From assembly GCA_002010305.1 (NCBI GenBank), contig MTND01000040.1, positions 1-63,088 of the forward strand: a stretch of DNA of 63,088 nt, given 5' to 3'. Of this stretch, positions 44,834-54,175 are shown piece after piece; the first letter of the stretch is position 1; each line of letters starts with the position of its first letter. Source of the stretch: Archaeoglobi archaeon JdFR-42. Its GTDB lineage: Archaea > Halobacteriota > Archaeoglobi > Archaeoglobales > JdFR-42. The notes under the pieces are model-generated. The model was not told where the DNA came from, did no database searches, and saw nothing but the letters and a program-made list of their open reading frames with translations. The translations under genes and the position numbers were made by a program.

Positions 44834-46076
44834 CATGAGTTTCACCAGTTACAAAGAGCTTTTCTACCGCTTTTATTAAATCTTTCGATTCATTTCGAGC
44901 TGCATTTCGTAACACCACAGTAGGCCTGTGAAAGAGTTTTTTTATTAGAGACGAAGCAAAATCCTCAAGGACTGGAAGCACCTCTTCATCTACTCCGTAC
45001 CTCGCTTTCAGTTTATGAAACAGTTCTACGATTTCGTGATCCTTTATAGTTTCAGCAGAACCATAAATTCTACTTATGAGATCATTAACTTCTCTTTCTT
45101 TGAGCAACTGACTAAGATGGTTTAACTCTTCAGCAATAATAGCTTCTGCTTTTTTTGCCTCTTTCAACCTCCTCTCTAGATTTTTCCTGCTGATCTCTCT
45201 CAAACCATCTATAGTCACAACGACCACATCGTCTATATCCTCAACACCCTCTTCAATATCCCGCGGAAGTGCTATGTCTATAAGATATAACGGTTGATTT
45301 CTCAGTTTCATCACACCTTCCACCAGAGATTTTGTAATGACCGGGTGTGGTGCTGCAGTGGCAGAAATCACAACATCACAACCAACCATATACTTGCCAA
45401 GTTCCTCGAAGGGTACTGCTATACCATCAATCTTATTGGCAAGAAACTTTGCTCTTTCAAAGGTTCTGTTTGCCACCAGAATTACATCGGCGTTCTTATG
45501 AGCTAGTGCCCTTGCCACAAGGGTTCCCATCTCACCTGCTCCCACAATCAGCACTTTTTTATCCTTAAAAGAGCCTAACCTGTTTTCTGCAAGCTGTACA
45601 GCCGCAGATCCTATCGAAACTGCCCCCTTATTTATGGAAGTTCGATTACGTACTTTCTTACCTACATTAATGGCTTTTTTAAAAACTATATCCAGTATTT
45701 CTCCAACTCCTCCCATTTCCTTGGCAAGACAGTAAAACTCTTTTACCTGACCCAGAATCTGATCCTCCCCTACCATCATAGATTCAAGGCCAGAAGCGAC
45801 TCTGAGAAGATGCTCCAAACATTTCGAATTTTCGTGGATTTCAATTATTCGTTCACATACATTCATGCGTTTAGCAAAAGAATATAGAAACTCTTTACAT
45901 TGGGTACCCACAACGTACAGTTCGACACGGTTACATGTATTTAAGACAGCACACTCTTTTATACCAGGATTCGAGAGAACCTGCTCAATAAGAGATCTGT
46001 AATCACCATGCCAGGCCTTCTGGATTTCTTCAACACTAGCCCGCTTATGGGAAATTACCAGATTTGCGATCTCCAT
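44772..46076 (-). CDS. hemA: Glutamyl-tRNA reductase
   Basis: A 434-aa enzyme, first committed step of the C5 pathway. Catalytic Cys48 is in [14 protein letters not shown]; the NADPH domain contains [20 protein letters not shown] near 170-190, and [17 protein letters not shown] follows. The C-terminal ~20 residues ([17 protein letters not shown]) are a charged tail that exists because the frame overlaps hemB. It overlaps the met8-like gene by 32 bp. Confidence 0.95.
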   Translation of the reverse strand: MEIANLVISHKRASVEEIQKAWHGDYRSLIEQVLSNPGIKECAVLNTCNRVELYVVGTQCKEFLYSFAKRMNVCERIIEIHENSKCLEHLLRVASGLESMMVGEDQILGQVKEFYCLAKEMGGVGEILDIVFKKAINVGKKVRNRTSINKGAVSIGSAAVQLAENRLGSFKDKKVLIVGAGEMGTLVARALAHKNADVILVANRTFERAKFLANKIDGIAVPFEELGKYMVGCDVVISATAAPHPVITKSLVEGVMKLRNQPLYLIDIALPRDIEEGVEDIDDVVVVTIDGLREISRKNLERRLKEAKKAEAIIAEELNHLSQLLKEREVNDLISRIYGSAETIKDHEIVELFHKLKARYGVDEEVLPVLEDFASSLIKKLFHRPTVVLRNAARNESKDLIKAVEKLFVTGETHDVSEKKDEEVKTGENQAVNS

Positions 46077-46701
46077 TTTTCAACCTCTTAAAAGCATATC
46101 TTTCAGCTTCTTCATAAGATTGGTCAAGCAACTCCCACATATGAGCATCATTCATAATCTCCCATAGGAGTTTTTCTCTTTCTTTCTGATCTGATATCTC
46201 CATTTTAATGTAATTTCTTAGCTCTGTAATAAGTTTTACCATTAAATCAAAATTCTTCGGGATACATTCCTCTAATTTAATCCTTAATAATTTTGAGAGA
46301 CCAGGACTCATACCATGAGTAGAAATGGCTATAGAGAAATTGTCCTTTGATATCAGGGAAGGGAGGAGGACTTCCCCCGCAGATGTGGTGAGGTTCACAA
46401 GCTTCCCCATTCGTTGAGCTTCTTTAGCTATTTTTTCATTTAACGAAGGATCATTTGTGGCTGGAATAACCAGAAATGCATCCTGAAGGAATCTATGGAA
46501 ATTATGTTCATTGATAGTGGCAACAATGATCTCAACTCTATGATTTGCCATTTGTTTAAAATCAGAGGGTATGGATTCACTAATAATCCTTATTTTAGCC
46601 TTACCCATAAAATAAAGCATTTTTCTTTTACCCACTGATCCTGCTCCAAAAATAACCACCAGTTTGTTACTGAAGTCCAGAAAAATTGGAAGGTATTTCA
46701 T
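46045..46701 (-). CDS. Precorrin-2 dehydrogenase/sirohydrochlorin ferrochelatase (Met8/CysG N-terminal type)
   Basis: A 218-aa NAD-dependent enzyme that oxidises precorrin-2 and may insert iron to give siroheme. The N terminus YLPIFLDFSNKLVVIFGAG, with GAGSVGKRK replacing the more usual GGGxVAxRK, is diagnostic, and ISTHGMSPGLSKLLRIKLE is the dimer/active-site region. It is 7 bp downstream of ahbB and overlaps hemA. Confidence 0.92.
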   Translation of the reverse strand: MKYLPIFLDFSNKLVVIFGAGSVGKRKMLYFMGKAKIRIISESIPSDFKQMANHRVEIIVATINEHNFHRFLQDAFLVIPATNDPSLNEKIAKEAQRMGKLVNLTTSAGEVLLPSLISKDNFSIAISTHGMSPGLSKLLRIKLEECIPKNFDLMVKLITELRNYIKMEISDQKEREKLLWEIMNDAHMWELLDQSYEEAERYAFKRLKNGDRKSGNFP

Positions 46702-46708
46702 ACACCCT

Positions 46709-47188
46709 TTACCTGACTCTGAAATGAGTCTTTTTATACTCTTTCACACTCCACACAACACGATATTCTTTCTCCCCTATCGTCTTGGAAATCTCTTCTA
46801 TCTTCTCAATTACTTCATCTCTTGTTCTTCCATGGATCATGGCATATATATTGTAATTCCAGTCTTCTAATCTTGGGCGTTCATAACAGTGGGTGACCTC
46901 TGGGAACTCTGCAATTTTCCTACCGATTTCTTCAACCCTATCATCCTCAACATTCCATACAACCATCCCATTAGCTCCAAATCCAGCCTTCCTGTGTTTA
47001 ATGGATGCACTTAACCTCCTGATCACTCCCAGTGATATTAATCTTCGTAATCGCTCCATTACTTCATCTTCATTGATTCCAAGTCTTTTCCCGATTTCCA
47101 GATATGGCCGTCCCTCTATGGGAAACCAGTCCTGGATCAATCGTATCAGTTTCCAGTCCATTTCATCTAAATTCGAATTTGACTCCAA
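46709..47188 (-). CDS. ahbB: Siroheme decarboxylase subunit AhbB (Lrp/AsnC fold)
   Basis: A 159-aa protein with an Lrp-like helix-turn-helix (about 8-65) and RAM-like domain. It resembles a regulator, but features of siroheme decarboxylase are present: VIRRLSASIKHRKAGFGANG, EVTHCYERP with the active-site His, WNYNIYAMIHG and the C-terminal WSVKEYKKTHFRV. AhbA and AhbB together decarboxylate siroheme to didecarboxysiroheme. Overlaps the ahbA fusion by 26 bp. Confidence 0.88.
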   Translation of the reverse strand: MESNSNLDEMDWKLIRLIQDWFPIEGRPYLEIGKRLGINEDEVMERLRRLISLGVIRRLSASIKHRKAGFGANGMVVWNVEDDRVEEIGRKIAEFPEVTHCYERPRLEDWNYNIYAMIHGRTRDEVIEKIEEISKTIGEKEYRVVWSVKEYKKTHFRVR

Positions 47189-48263
47189 TTTTAAACACCC
47201 TCTTCGCTGGCAGGTTATATGGTTTATATCCAGTTACGTCTTCAATTTTCTTAAGGATTTCTTGCACTCTTTTTTCATCTTTTGCGGTTATAGTAAACCA
47301 CAAATTGTATCCACCATCCCTTGCATAATTGTGTGTAACTTCAGGGAACAACCCTATACTCTCTGCCACACTATCTAAATCTTCCGGCTCAACCTTCATG
47401 GCAACCAGAGTACTCACATATCCAATAGCCCGGGGATTTATTATCGGTCCGATCCTCCGGATTATACCTTTGTCAATCAGACGTTCAATAGTCTGAAGTA
47501 CCTGCTTCTCAGATAAATTAATTTGTTCTCCGATCACTTTAAACGGTCGTTGTTCCACAGGAATTTCATTCTGAATTATGTTCAACAACTTTTTTTCTGA
47601 TCTGTTCATACTACCCACATCATCAACTCCTAAATCGTCATACAACCGGTAAGCAAGGCTGAATATTATATCTACAAGAATTGCAAACAGGCCTACCAGA
47701 TATATAGCATCAAAAACTCCAGCCCCTCCAAAAATCAATGAGAACTCATGAGGGACAGTTTGGCTGATTTTTGTCAGGTTAAGGATGTCCGCTCCAATTA
47801 TAACACCCATACTCCCAGAGATATACGCAATTGGTCCTTTTTCGTCATATTTCCTAGTAGAAGCAAGAGAATATAGAGAAGATACGAGAACGATAGCGGG
47901 TATGTTGCTCACTAGCACGCCCTCTAAACTCACCTCAGAATTGGTTTGAACTAGGTATCCAACAATAGCTATTCCAACTAAAGATCTGATAAGCGGTGCT
48001 CTTTTGGTCACAATCAGTCTGATGGATAATAAAAACGGGATTAAAAAACCTGCTATATTAGCCATTAGATTCATGTTGTTGTACGTGATTAAATGAATAT
48101 CAGGGAGATAAAAAAAGGCAACGAGAGAACCAAAGACTACTACCAGTGTCTCACTAAAAGTAAATCCGACAGAGGCAAAAGCCCTGATCACATAATACAT
48201 CAAAATTGCGATAAAGGTTATTGCAAGGGCCGATATTATCAATATCGTATGGGCTACCATCAT
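47163..48263 (-). CDS. ahbA: DUF1614 membrane domain fused to siroheme decarboxylase subunit AhbA
   Basis: A 366-aa fusion. Residues 1-~208 form a polytopic membrane domain of the DUF1614 type (IFGGAGVFDAIYLVGLFAIL near 177-196 is its hallmark). Residues 219-366 are a full-length AhbA: EIPVEQRPFKVIGEQINLS, GIIRRIGPIINPRAIGY, EVTHNYARDGGYNLWF and the end LPAKRVFKIGVKFE. Inside the frame, AGGAG (47627-47631) lies 8 nt before an in-frame GTG at 47616-47618 (Val216), and ATG Met219 follows, so free AhbA could also be made. The ATG at 48263 is 25 bp from a TATA box and probably leaderless. First gene of the tetrapyrrole operon. Confidence 0.88.
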   Translation of the reverse strand: MMVAHTILIISALAITFIAILMYYVIRAFASVGFTFSETLVVVFGSLVAFFYLPDIHLITYNNMNLMANIAGFLIPFLLSIRLIVTKRAPLIRSLVGIAIVGYLVQTNSEVSLEGVLVSNIPAIVLVSSLYSLASTRKYDEKGPIAYISGSMGVIIGADILNLTKISQTVPHEFSLIFGGAGVFDAIYLVGLFAILVDIIFSLAYRLYDDLGVDDVGSMNRSEKKLLNIIQNEIPVEQRPFKVIGEQINLSEKQVLQTIERLIDKGIIRRIGPIINPRAIGYVSTLVAMKVEPEDLDSVAESIGLFPEVTHNYARDGGYNLWFTITAKDEKRVQEILKKIEDVTGYKPYNLPAKRVFKIGVKFEFR

Positions 48264-48283
48264 TCTCGAGTTTAATCAACTCT

Positions 48284-48291
48284 TATAAAAT
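48284..48291 (-). promoter_or_regulatory. TATA box of the tetrapyrrole operon
   Basis: TTTTATAA on the minus strand, centred about 25 bp before the ATG at 48263, predicting a leaderless message. Just upstream is a loose dyad, GTTAAA (48296-48301) and TTTAAC (48312-48317), which could bind a regulator but is AT-rich enough to be chance. Confidence 0.5.
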
Positions 48292-48382
48292 TGTTGTTAA
48301 AGTTCTTATTTTTTAACGAATAACACGATTATTGACAATTAAAATACAGACAATAGAGAGATAAAACTACCTTGGAGAGTAA

Positions 48383-48565
48383 TCACTCTTTTACACCCAC
48401 AATTGACTTGGGTGATCTTGCTATCCTCCGCCTTTTCTTTCCCCTGGAAGTATATTTCTGATTAGGACCTGGCTTTTTGTATCTCTGCCTCTTCTCTGGA
48501 ACAAGTCTAGTTTGACCTTTTCTTCCTTTTATTTTAATCCACGTTACACTTCCAGTTTTTCCCAT
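48383..48565 (-). CDS. Small basic protein, DUF5350-like
   Basis: A 60-aa very basic protein (MGKTGSVTWIKIKGRKGQ, then KKPGPNQKYTSRGKKRRR). The start and the PGPNQ/RRR segments resemble DUF5350, a small family known mainly from methanogens, probably RNA- or ribosome-associated. Family assignment is from memory. It lies upstream of the tetrapyrrole operon on the same strand with about 120 bp between. Confidence 0.65.
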   Translation of the reverse strand: MGKTGSVTWIKIKGRKGQTRLVPEKRQRYKKPGPNQKYTSRGKKRRRIARSPKSIVGVKE

Positions 48566-48715
48566 AATATCACTGGTTTGCAGAGTGGCTCATCTCTTTT
48601 AAAAACTTTTCGCTTAATTTTTTGAGAATATGTTTTGCCAATCAGGGGAAAAATAAACTCAAGAACAATATTTAGAATTGTTATATCTCAATCTATAAAG
48701 AATTGGTGAAAAACT

Positions 48716-48744
48716 GATATCCTGAAGAGAGGGGATATCCTGAA
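48716..48744. repeat. Direct repeat GATATCCTGAA x2 upstream of the HExxH protein
   Basis: Identical 11-bp copies at 48716-48726 and 48734-48744, 18 bp start to start, located about 35-60 bp before a TATA box (TTTATATA, about 48778-48785). The placement fits an activator-binding site. The rest of the 48566-48884 spacer shows nothing further. Confidence 0.5.
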
Positions 48745-48884
48745 AGTCTTACATGGAGGGGTTTATCTCTTGCAAAGTTTATATAAAGAGAGTTCATATT
48801 GAACAAAAAAGAGACTAAAATTCGTTGAAAACGAAGTTTAATTGTCGAGAGAGCTTGGAAAGGCTCTGCTTGCAAATAAAAAAG

Positions 48885-50006
48885 ATGATAAAAGGAGAGA
48901 AAACTACATATAAAATAAAAAAATTATTGAAGTTTGTAATGCGTAAACAAATTATTATCGCTGGACTACTTCTGGGCCTTTTTATACAGATTATCTCGGC
49001 CTATGACTCTATTTCTGTAGATAACAATATTCCTGAAACCAACGGATGTGATAAAAATATAATGCCCGATGACTTGTATGATGACTTTACAGACGCGATT
49101 AACACAGTACTTGAGAGTGGTGTCATGGACGATGTCGATAAGCAAATAAAGAACAAAACTAATACCAACAAAAAGGTTCCAATCGAAATATATCTTGTTG
49201 ATGAGGAAGAATTTAAAGAGGAATATAGTAATGACGTTGATGATATATATCCAGAGAAATCAAAAACTGATCTTGAAAAAGAGGCAGTGAACATATTTGA
49301 AAATAATACAGGATATACATACACAACCGATACAGTGAAAAATGGAGTCCAAGTGGTTAAAATAAAATTCTTCTGCAAAGACGATCTGAGAACTTCCACC
49401 ATAGATAATACCGAATCAAGTGGCTACAAACTGTATGATCTTATTATTCATGAGTTAGTTCATGCTAAACTATACTCGATTATGATACTGAATGGCACTA
49501 AACCCTTTGAAGATCATGATGATAAATTTTATAAAGAAATAGAGAGACTTAAAGAAAAATTGATTGGCGAAATAAAAAAGAAGGAAGAAGATTCACGGAG
49601 AACATCTCAGGAACAAACTTCAATTGACATTGATAAGCTAGTAAATGCATATAATAACAACTCTGATGTGTCTCCATGGATCGTTAAAACTATGCTCAAT
49701 AATGAACGGATTAATATATTCATCACAAAGGAAAATGGCACATCGAATAGTATTCCTGAAACTATATCATTTAACCTTGAGACGAGAAAAGGCCAGATAA
49801 TCGAATATTCGGAAGGTCCAGGGTCAAAACCCACTATGAATCTATATATATCCGAAGAGAATTTTAAAAATCTGATGAACTCTCAGAATCCAGGATCTAC
49901 CTTCATCTCCCTTTATAGCAATGGCGATATAATTATAAAAGAGATCAGCCTTATGACAAAAATTAAATTTGGGATTGGAAAACTCCTCATGAGATTCTTC
50001 ACATAA
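48885..50006 (+). CDS. Secreted HExxH zinc-protease-like protein with SCP2-like C-terminal domain
   Basis: Counting from the ATG at 48885 the product is 373 aa; frames open from a TTG at 48825, and ATG 48939 is also possible. A basic N terminus leads into a signal/anchor helix (IIIAGLLLGLFIQIISA). The central domain has YDLIIHELVHAKLYSI, a zincin HExxH site, with EDHDDKFYKEIERL 18 residues on, supplying a third ligand as in SprT/WLM-type enzymes. The last ~110 residues (ETISFNLETRKGQIIEY, MNLYISEENFKNLM, NGDIIIKE) resemble an SCP2-like lipid-binding fold. Lys/Asp/Asn-rich composition is unlike the neighbours. Function unknown. Confidence 0.65.
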   Translation: MIKGEKTTYKIKKLLKFVMRKQIIIAGLLLGLFIQIISAYDSISVDNNIPETNGCDKNIMPDDLYDDFTDAINTVLESGVMDDVDKQIKNKTNTNKKVPIEIYLVDEEEFKEEYSNDVDDIYPEKSKTDLEKEAVNIFENNTGYTYTTDTVKNGVQVVKIKFFCKDDLRTSTIDNTESSGYKLYDLIIHELVHAKLYSIMILNGTKPFEDHDDKFYKEIERLKEKLIGEIKKKEEDSRRTSQEQTSIDIDKLVNAYNNNSDVSPWIVKTMLNNERINIFITKENGTSNSIPETISFNLETRKGQIIEYSEGPGSKPTMNLYISEENFKNLMNSQNPGSTFISLYSNGDIIIKEISLMTKIKFGIGKLLMRFFT

Positions 50007-50007
50007 T

Positions 50008-50021
50008 AAGATATATATATC
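50008..50021 (+). promoter_or_regulatory. TATA element of the L15e-exosome super-operon
   Basis: AAGATATATATAT-type run ending near 50021, about 34-40 bp before the L15e ATG; with GGGTGT as ribosome-binding site this gives a short leader. Confidence 0.45.
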
Positions 50022-50054
50022 AGAATACGAGTTTCACCAGTCAAGGGTGTTCAG

Positions 50055-50639
50055 ATGTCTGCATCGATGTACAAATATATAAGAGAGGCGTGGAAAAAGC
50101 CGGAAAACAGCTACGTGAGTGACCTAATGTGGGATAGACTCCGGCAGTGGAGAAGAGAAGGTTCCGTGGTTAGAATCAATAGACCAACTAGACTGGACAG
50201 GGCCCGTTCTCTGGGATATAAGGCTAAACCAGGAATAATAGTGGTCAGAGCCAAAGTTCGGCGAGGAGGTCGAAGGAAGTCGAGATTCAGGAAAGGCCGA
50301 AGAAGTGCCCACATGGGTGTTAAGAGAATTACTCCAAAAAAGAGTTTGCAATGGATAGCTGAAGAGAGAGCAGCAAGAAAATATCCAAATATGGAAGTGC
50401 TGAATTCATACTGGGTCGGTGAAGACGGGAGATATAAGTGGTTCGAAGTTATATTAGTGGATAGAGCTCACAGCTCAATCTTGAAGGATGATAAACTTTC
50501 TGGGATTGCACAACAGAAAGGAAGGGTATTCAGAGGATTGACGTCTGCAGGGAGGCGCTCTAGAGGCCTCATGAAAAAAGGCAGAGGAGCAGAGAAAATT
50601 AGACCTAGTATTCGGGCCCATCAAAGGAGAGGGAAGTGA
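50055..50639 (+). CDS. rpl15e: Ribosomal protein L15e
   Basis: A 194-aa basic protein of the large subunit, matching archaeal/eukaryotic L15e throughout: [52 protein letters not shown] and the C-terminal [14 protein letters not shown]. First gene of the RNA-processing super-operon; its stop overlaps the next GTG start. Confidence 0.96.
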   Translation: MSASMYKYIREAWKKPENSYVSDLMWDRLRQWRREGSVVRINRPTRLDRARSLGYKAKPGIIVVRAKVRRGGRRKSRFRKGRRSAHMGVKRITPKKSLQWIAEERAARKYPNMEVLNSYWVGEDGRYKWFEVILVDRAHSSILKDDKLSGIAQQKGRVFRGLTSAGRRSRGLMKKGRGAEKIRPSIRAHQRRGK

Positions 50640-51076
50640 TCAACAGGATATCAATAAGAGCCCACGTATACACAACTGAAAGCAAAAAGAAAGTTAAACA
50701 ATCCCTTTATAATTTTACTGGGTTTTATGTTGAAGTCTCAGAAGAGAGAACAGAAGGCCATTTTGGGAATGAAATAACCATCTTAACCTGTGAGATATCT
50801 AACAGAAAAAAGGCTGAAAAACTATGGAAATCTATAGTTGGAAGATTGTCTGAAGAAGACAGAAATAGAATAGTAGAGGAACTGGAATTGAGACTTGATG
50901 ACGAGAATAATCTGCGTTTAAAATTTGATAAACAAAAATCCCTCACTGAGAAAAAACTGAAACTAATCTCCAAAGGAGATGGTATACAGGTAACCGTCAA
51001 ATTCATTACCTATCCTTCCAACAGGAAAGCAGTAACGCAGGAAATCATAGAGTGGATGAAACATGAACCCAATTGA
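50636..51076 (+). CDS. COG1325-type RNA-binding protein (exosome-cluster)
   Basis: A 146-aa protein always found near archaeal RNase P and exosome genes. It has [37 protein letters not shown] and the C-terminal [15 protein letters not shown]. Predicted RNA-binding fold; precise role unproved. GTG start overlaps the L15e stop (GTGA) and its end overlaps rnp3 by 14 bp. Confidence 0.82.
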   Translation: MINRISIRAHVYTTESKKKVKQSLYNFTGFYVEVSEERTEGHFGNEITILTCEISNRKKAEKLWKSIVGRLSEEDRNRIVEELELRLDDENNLRLKFDKQKSLTEKKLKLISKGDGIQVTVKFITYPSNRKAVTQEIIEWMKHEPN

Positions 51077-51701
51077 TTGTCAGGTTGAGATCGATTATGG
51101 ATTTCAAATTCCTTTTGAGCTTGGGTTCAAGGGTATTATATGCTTTTCTTCTCAACCGACAACGGAAGAAGTACAGACTCTGAAAGTGTATCCTGGCACG
51201 GTTATTGAAGCTACAACTCCCCGTGAGTTAAAAGAAAAGCTCAATAGAGTTGATGGAGAGAAAATTGTTGGTGTAAAAGGCCCTCTTGAGGTTAACAGAG
51301 CGGCTGTTGAGGACCGGAGGGTAGACCTGATCCTAGATCATAACAACAGGGACCTCGATTATGTCACCCTTAAAATGGCTTCTAAAAAAAGGATATTTAT
51401 CTCCATTTCTATTCGTAAATTGATTGTAAATACGGGTTTAAAGCGAGTGAGAGAGATTGAAAAAACCAGAGAGACTGTAAAGGTTATCCGAAAATTTAAC
51501 ACGCCTTTTCTCCTGACCTCTGGAGCTATAAATCCTATGGAGCTTAGACCATTTCGTCAAGTGGTGGATTTATCTTCACTGTATGGTATCGATGAAAAAA
51601 TGGCAATGGAAGGTCTCACCATTAATCCTGCAAACCTTATACGCAAGAAATTTGACCCTTCTTATGTTATAGATGGGGTTATCCTGGAGGACTGGAGATG
51701 A
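51063..51701 (+). CDS. rnp3: Ribonuclease P protein component 3 (Rpp30)
   Basis: A 212-aa TIM-barrel protein subunit of archaeal RNase P, which binds the catalytic RNA with Pop5 for tRNA 5' maturation. Family parts: IVGVKGPLEVNRAAVEDRRV, DLILDHNNRDLDYVTLKMAS, SIRKLIVNT and TPFLLTSGAINPMELR. Overlaps both neighbours. Confidence 0.92.
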   Translation: MNPIDCQVEIDYGFQIPFELGFKGIICFSSQPTTEEVQTLKVYPGTVIEATTPRELKEKLNRVDGEKIVGVKGPLEVNRAAVEDRRVDLILDHNNRDLDYVTLKMASKKRIFISISIRKLIVNTGLKRVREIEKTRETVKVIRKFNTPFLLTSGAINPMELRPFRQVVDLSSLYGIDEKMAMEGLTINPANLIRKKFDPSYVIDGVILEDWR

Positions 51702-52036
51702 AAAATGCCCCACCAAGCTTCAGATATAGAAAAAGATATATTGTATTTAAATTCATAAGTCCAGAGTGGGTTGATAAAAAAGACGTTGCAAGAGCGTTAT
51801 GGAGAAATTTCCTAACATTATACGGCGATACTGGAGCTGCAGAATCCCAGATGTGGCTGGAGTATTTTGATGGCACATACGGAATAGTGAAATGCGCTCA
51901 TACGTTCACAGAAAAGGTTAAAATAACACTTTCGACCTTACACAAAATCAGCGGAATGGATGTGTTACCGGTAATACTTGGCGTTACTGGTACTTTGAAA
52001 AAAGCTAAAAAATATATGGAAACAAATGGAGGATGA
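51698..52036 (+). CDS. rnp2: Ribonuclease P protein component 2 (Pop5)
   Basis: A 112-aa RRM-like subunit of RNase P: FRYRKRYIVFKFISPEW at the start and YGIVKCAHTFTEKVKITLS in the middle are typical of archaeal Pop5. Its ATG overlaps the rnp3 stop by 4 bp, matching their function as a heterotetramer. Confidence 0.92.
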   Translation: MKNAPPSFRYRKRYIVFKFISPEWVDKKDVARALWRNFLTLYGDTGAAESQMWLEYFDGTYGIVKCAHTFTEKVKITLSTLHKISGMDVLPVILGVTGTLKKAKKYMETNGG

Positions 52037-52042
52037 TAGAAT

Positions 52043-52789
52043 ATGCAACTTCCCCAGATGGGATACGATAGAGCAATAACAGTTTTCAGTCCTGATGGAA
52101 GGCTGTTTCAGGTAGAATACGCACGAGAAGCTGTAAAGAGAGGAGCGACAGCCATAGGCGTTAAAACACAAGAAGGAGTATTACTTCTCGCAGATAGACG
52201 AGTTGCCAGCAAACTACTTGAACTTGAAACAGTCGAGAAAATCTATAAAATAGACGAACATATTGGAGCTGCCACCTCAGGTCTTGTCTCTGATGCAAGA
52301 GTACTGATAGACAAAGCCAGGATAGAGGCTCAGGTTAATAAATTATGGTACAATGAAGCCATAACAACTAAAGAACTTGCTAAAAAAATCTGTGATTTCA
52401 AACAGACCTACACCCAGTATGGTGGAGTAAGACCTTTTGGTACCTCTCTTCTTATAGCAGGAGTGGACGAATCTCCTAGACTTTTTGAGACAGATCCAAG
52501 TGGTGCATTGCTGGAGTATAAAGCAACCAGTATAGGTTCTGGAAGAAACGTGGTTATGGACTATTTCGAGTCAAACTATCGAGAAGATATATCGATGGAA
52601 GAAGGGATCAACCTTGCCATGATTGGTCTGGGGAAGGCAATTGAAAGCGAACTAACCCCCGATGGGATAGAGCTGGGTGTCGTTTACTTAGAAGACAGGA
52701 AGTTCAGAGCTATCGAGGATGAAGAGCTTCAAAAATACGTTGATACTGCAAATGAGACAATAAAACAGGAACTGGCGAAGGTGAAATAA
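52043..52789 (+). CDS. psmA: Proteasome subunit alpha
   Basis: A 248-aa alpha subunit of the 20S proteasome. The alpha-type signature [20 protein letters not shown] is at residues 9-28, followed by VLLLADRRV and [17 protein letters not shown]. It lacks the catalytic threonine, as expected of the outer ring. An AGGATGATAG ribosome-binding site precedes the ATG. Confidence 0.96.
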   Translation: MQLPQMGYDRAITVFSPDGRLFQVEYAREAVKRGATAIGVKTQEGVLLLADRRVASKLLELETVEKIYKIDEHIGAATSGLVSDARVLIDKARIEAQVNKLWYNEAITTKELAKKICDFKQTYTQYGGVRPFGTSLLIAGVDESPRLFETDPSGALLEYKATSIGSGRNVVMDYFESNYREDISMEEGINLAMIGLGKAIESELTPDGIELGVVYLEDRKFRAIEDEELQKYVDTANETIKQELAKVK

Positions 52790-52792
52790 CAG

Positions 52793-53497
52793 ATGGTCAG
52801 CCTTGAAGAGGCTGTAATAGCTCGATTGAAAAAAGAAGGAATGGAATTTGAAATTCTTGTAGATCCATATAAGGCGATGGAAGTAAAGGAAGGTAAAGAG
52901 GTCTCTATGGACGAGTTGGTAGCTGTAGAAGAGATATTCTCAGATTCAAAAAAAGGAGACCGAGCCTCCAAGGAAGGGTTGCTTAAGGCTTTTAACACCG
53001 ATGACTTTGAAACAGTTGTAAAAACAATCATTCTGGAAGGGGACATTCAGATTACAGCACAACAAAGGAGAGAGATGCAGGAAGCAAAGAAAAAGCAAAT
53101 CGTATATTTTATACACAGAAACGCAATAAATCCTCAGACAAACACCCCACACCCTCCTGAAAGAATTGAGAGAGCGCTTGAAGAGGCCAAAGTGCATATC
53201 GATGTGTTTAAGAGTGTTGATGAACAGATACCTGGGATAATCAAGGTTTTAAGGCCTATAATACCCTTGAAATTTGAAGAAATCGAAGTTGCAATAAAAA
53301 TACCTCCCCTTTATGCTCCCAAAGCGTATGGAGAACTCCACTCTTTTGGAAATATGGTACGTGATGAATGGCAGAACGATGGCTCGTGGATATGTATCAT
53401 AAAAATCCCTGCAGGAATGCAGGATGAGCTTTATGATATGGTAAACCGGATATCACGTGGGGAAGCCCAGACAAAGATAATCAAGAGGTTATCCTAA
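52793..53497 (+). CDS. sdo1: Ribosome maturation protein SBDS (Sdo1)
   Basis: A 234-aa SBDS ortholog. Domain 1 has [16 protein letters not shown] and YKAMEVKEG; domain 2 has [18 protein letters not shown]; domain 3 carries the ferredoxin-like fold up to [10 protein letters not shown]. In archaea and eukaryotes it helps release aIF6 from the large subunit. Three bases after psmA; its end overlaps rrp4. Confidence 0.95.
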   Translation: MVSLEEAVIARLKKEGMEFEILVDPYKAMEVKEGKEVSMDELVAVEEIFSDSKKGDRASKEGLLKAFNTDDFETVVKTIILEGDIQITAQQRREMQEAKKKQIVYFIHRNAINPQTNTPHPPERIERALEEAKVHIDVFKSVDEQIPGIIKVLRPIIPLKFEEIEVAIKIPPLYAPKAYGELHSFGNMVRDEWQNDGSWICIIKIPAGMQDELYDMVNRISRGEAQTKIIKRLS

Positions 53498-54174
53498 TGA
53501 AAGAGACAATATCGCCGGAAAGGAAAATAGTACTTCCTGGAGATCTCGTAAGTACCAATCCAAGAAATGCAGGTTCAGGAACATATATTGAAAACGGAAA
53601 GGTTTACGCCAAAATTTTCGGGTTGTTGGATGAAAAAAGTAATAGGGTTATTCCTCTAAAGGGAAAATATATTCCAGAAGTTGGTAATCTTATCATAGGT
53701 ATCATTGAAGATGTGCAATCCAATGGATGGGTGGTGGATATAAACTCACCCTATGAGGCATTTCTTCCAGTGTCTGAATACCCAAAAGCCATAACAGGAA
53801 AGCAACCTAAGGAGATTATGGATACTGGGGATGTGATAGCAGCTAAGGTCGTTAATATCGATCCCATGATGAGGGTATATCTTTCGATGAAAGATAGAAG
53901 CGCAAGGATTCTACATCGTGGTCGCTTGATAGAGATACTTCACACAAGAGTTCCGCGGGTGATTGGGCGAAAGGGGTCCATGGTATCCCTTCTCAAAAAA
54001 GAACTGGGTGTTAAGATAATTGTAGGTCAAAATGGAAGAATATGGGTAGATGGTCCAGAAACAATGATTAATTTTGCAACAGATTGTATTCAGATCATCG
54101 AAAAAGAGGCCCATACTGATGGACTAACTGAGAGAATCACCAGTCATATTAAAAAACTTAAAAGAGGAGTATAG
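53497..54174 (+). CDS. rrp4: Exosome RNA-binding subunit Rrp4
   Basis: A 225-aa cap protein of the archaeal exosome. The N-terminal domain ([20 protein letters not shown]), S1 domain ([20 protein letters not shown]) and KH domain ([18 protein letters not shown], with GxxG as GRKG) are in order. It feeds RNA into the Rrp41/Rrp42 ring. ATG overlaps the sdo1 stop. Confidence 0.95.
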   Translation: MKETISPERKIVLPGDLVSTNPRNAGSGTYIENGKVYAKIFGLLDEKSNRVIPLKGKYIPEVGNLIIGIIEDVQSNGWVVDINSPYEAFLPVSEYPKAITGKQPKEIMDTGDVIAAKVVNIDPMMRVYLSMKDRSARILHRGRLIEILHTRVPRVIGRKGSMVSLLKKELGVKIIVGQNGRIWVDGPETMINFATDCIQIIEKEAHTDGLTERITSHIKKLKRGV

Positions 54175-54175
54175 T

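Noticed and set aside
46709-48263. Lrp/AsnC regulators controlling heme genes
   Set aside because: The two Lrp-like proteins carry the AhbA/AhbB sequence marks and sit inside the pathway operon; enzyme function is the better reading.
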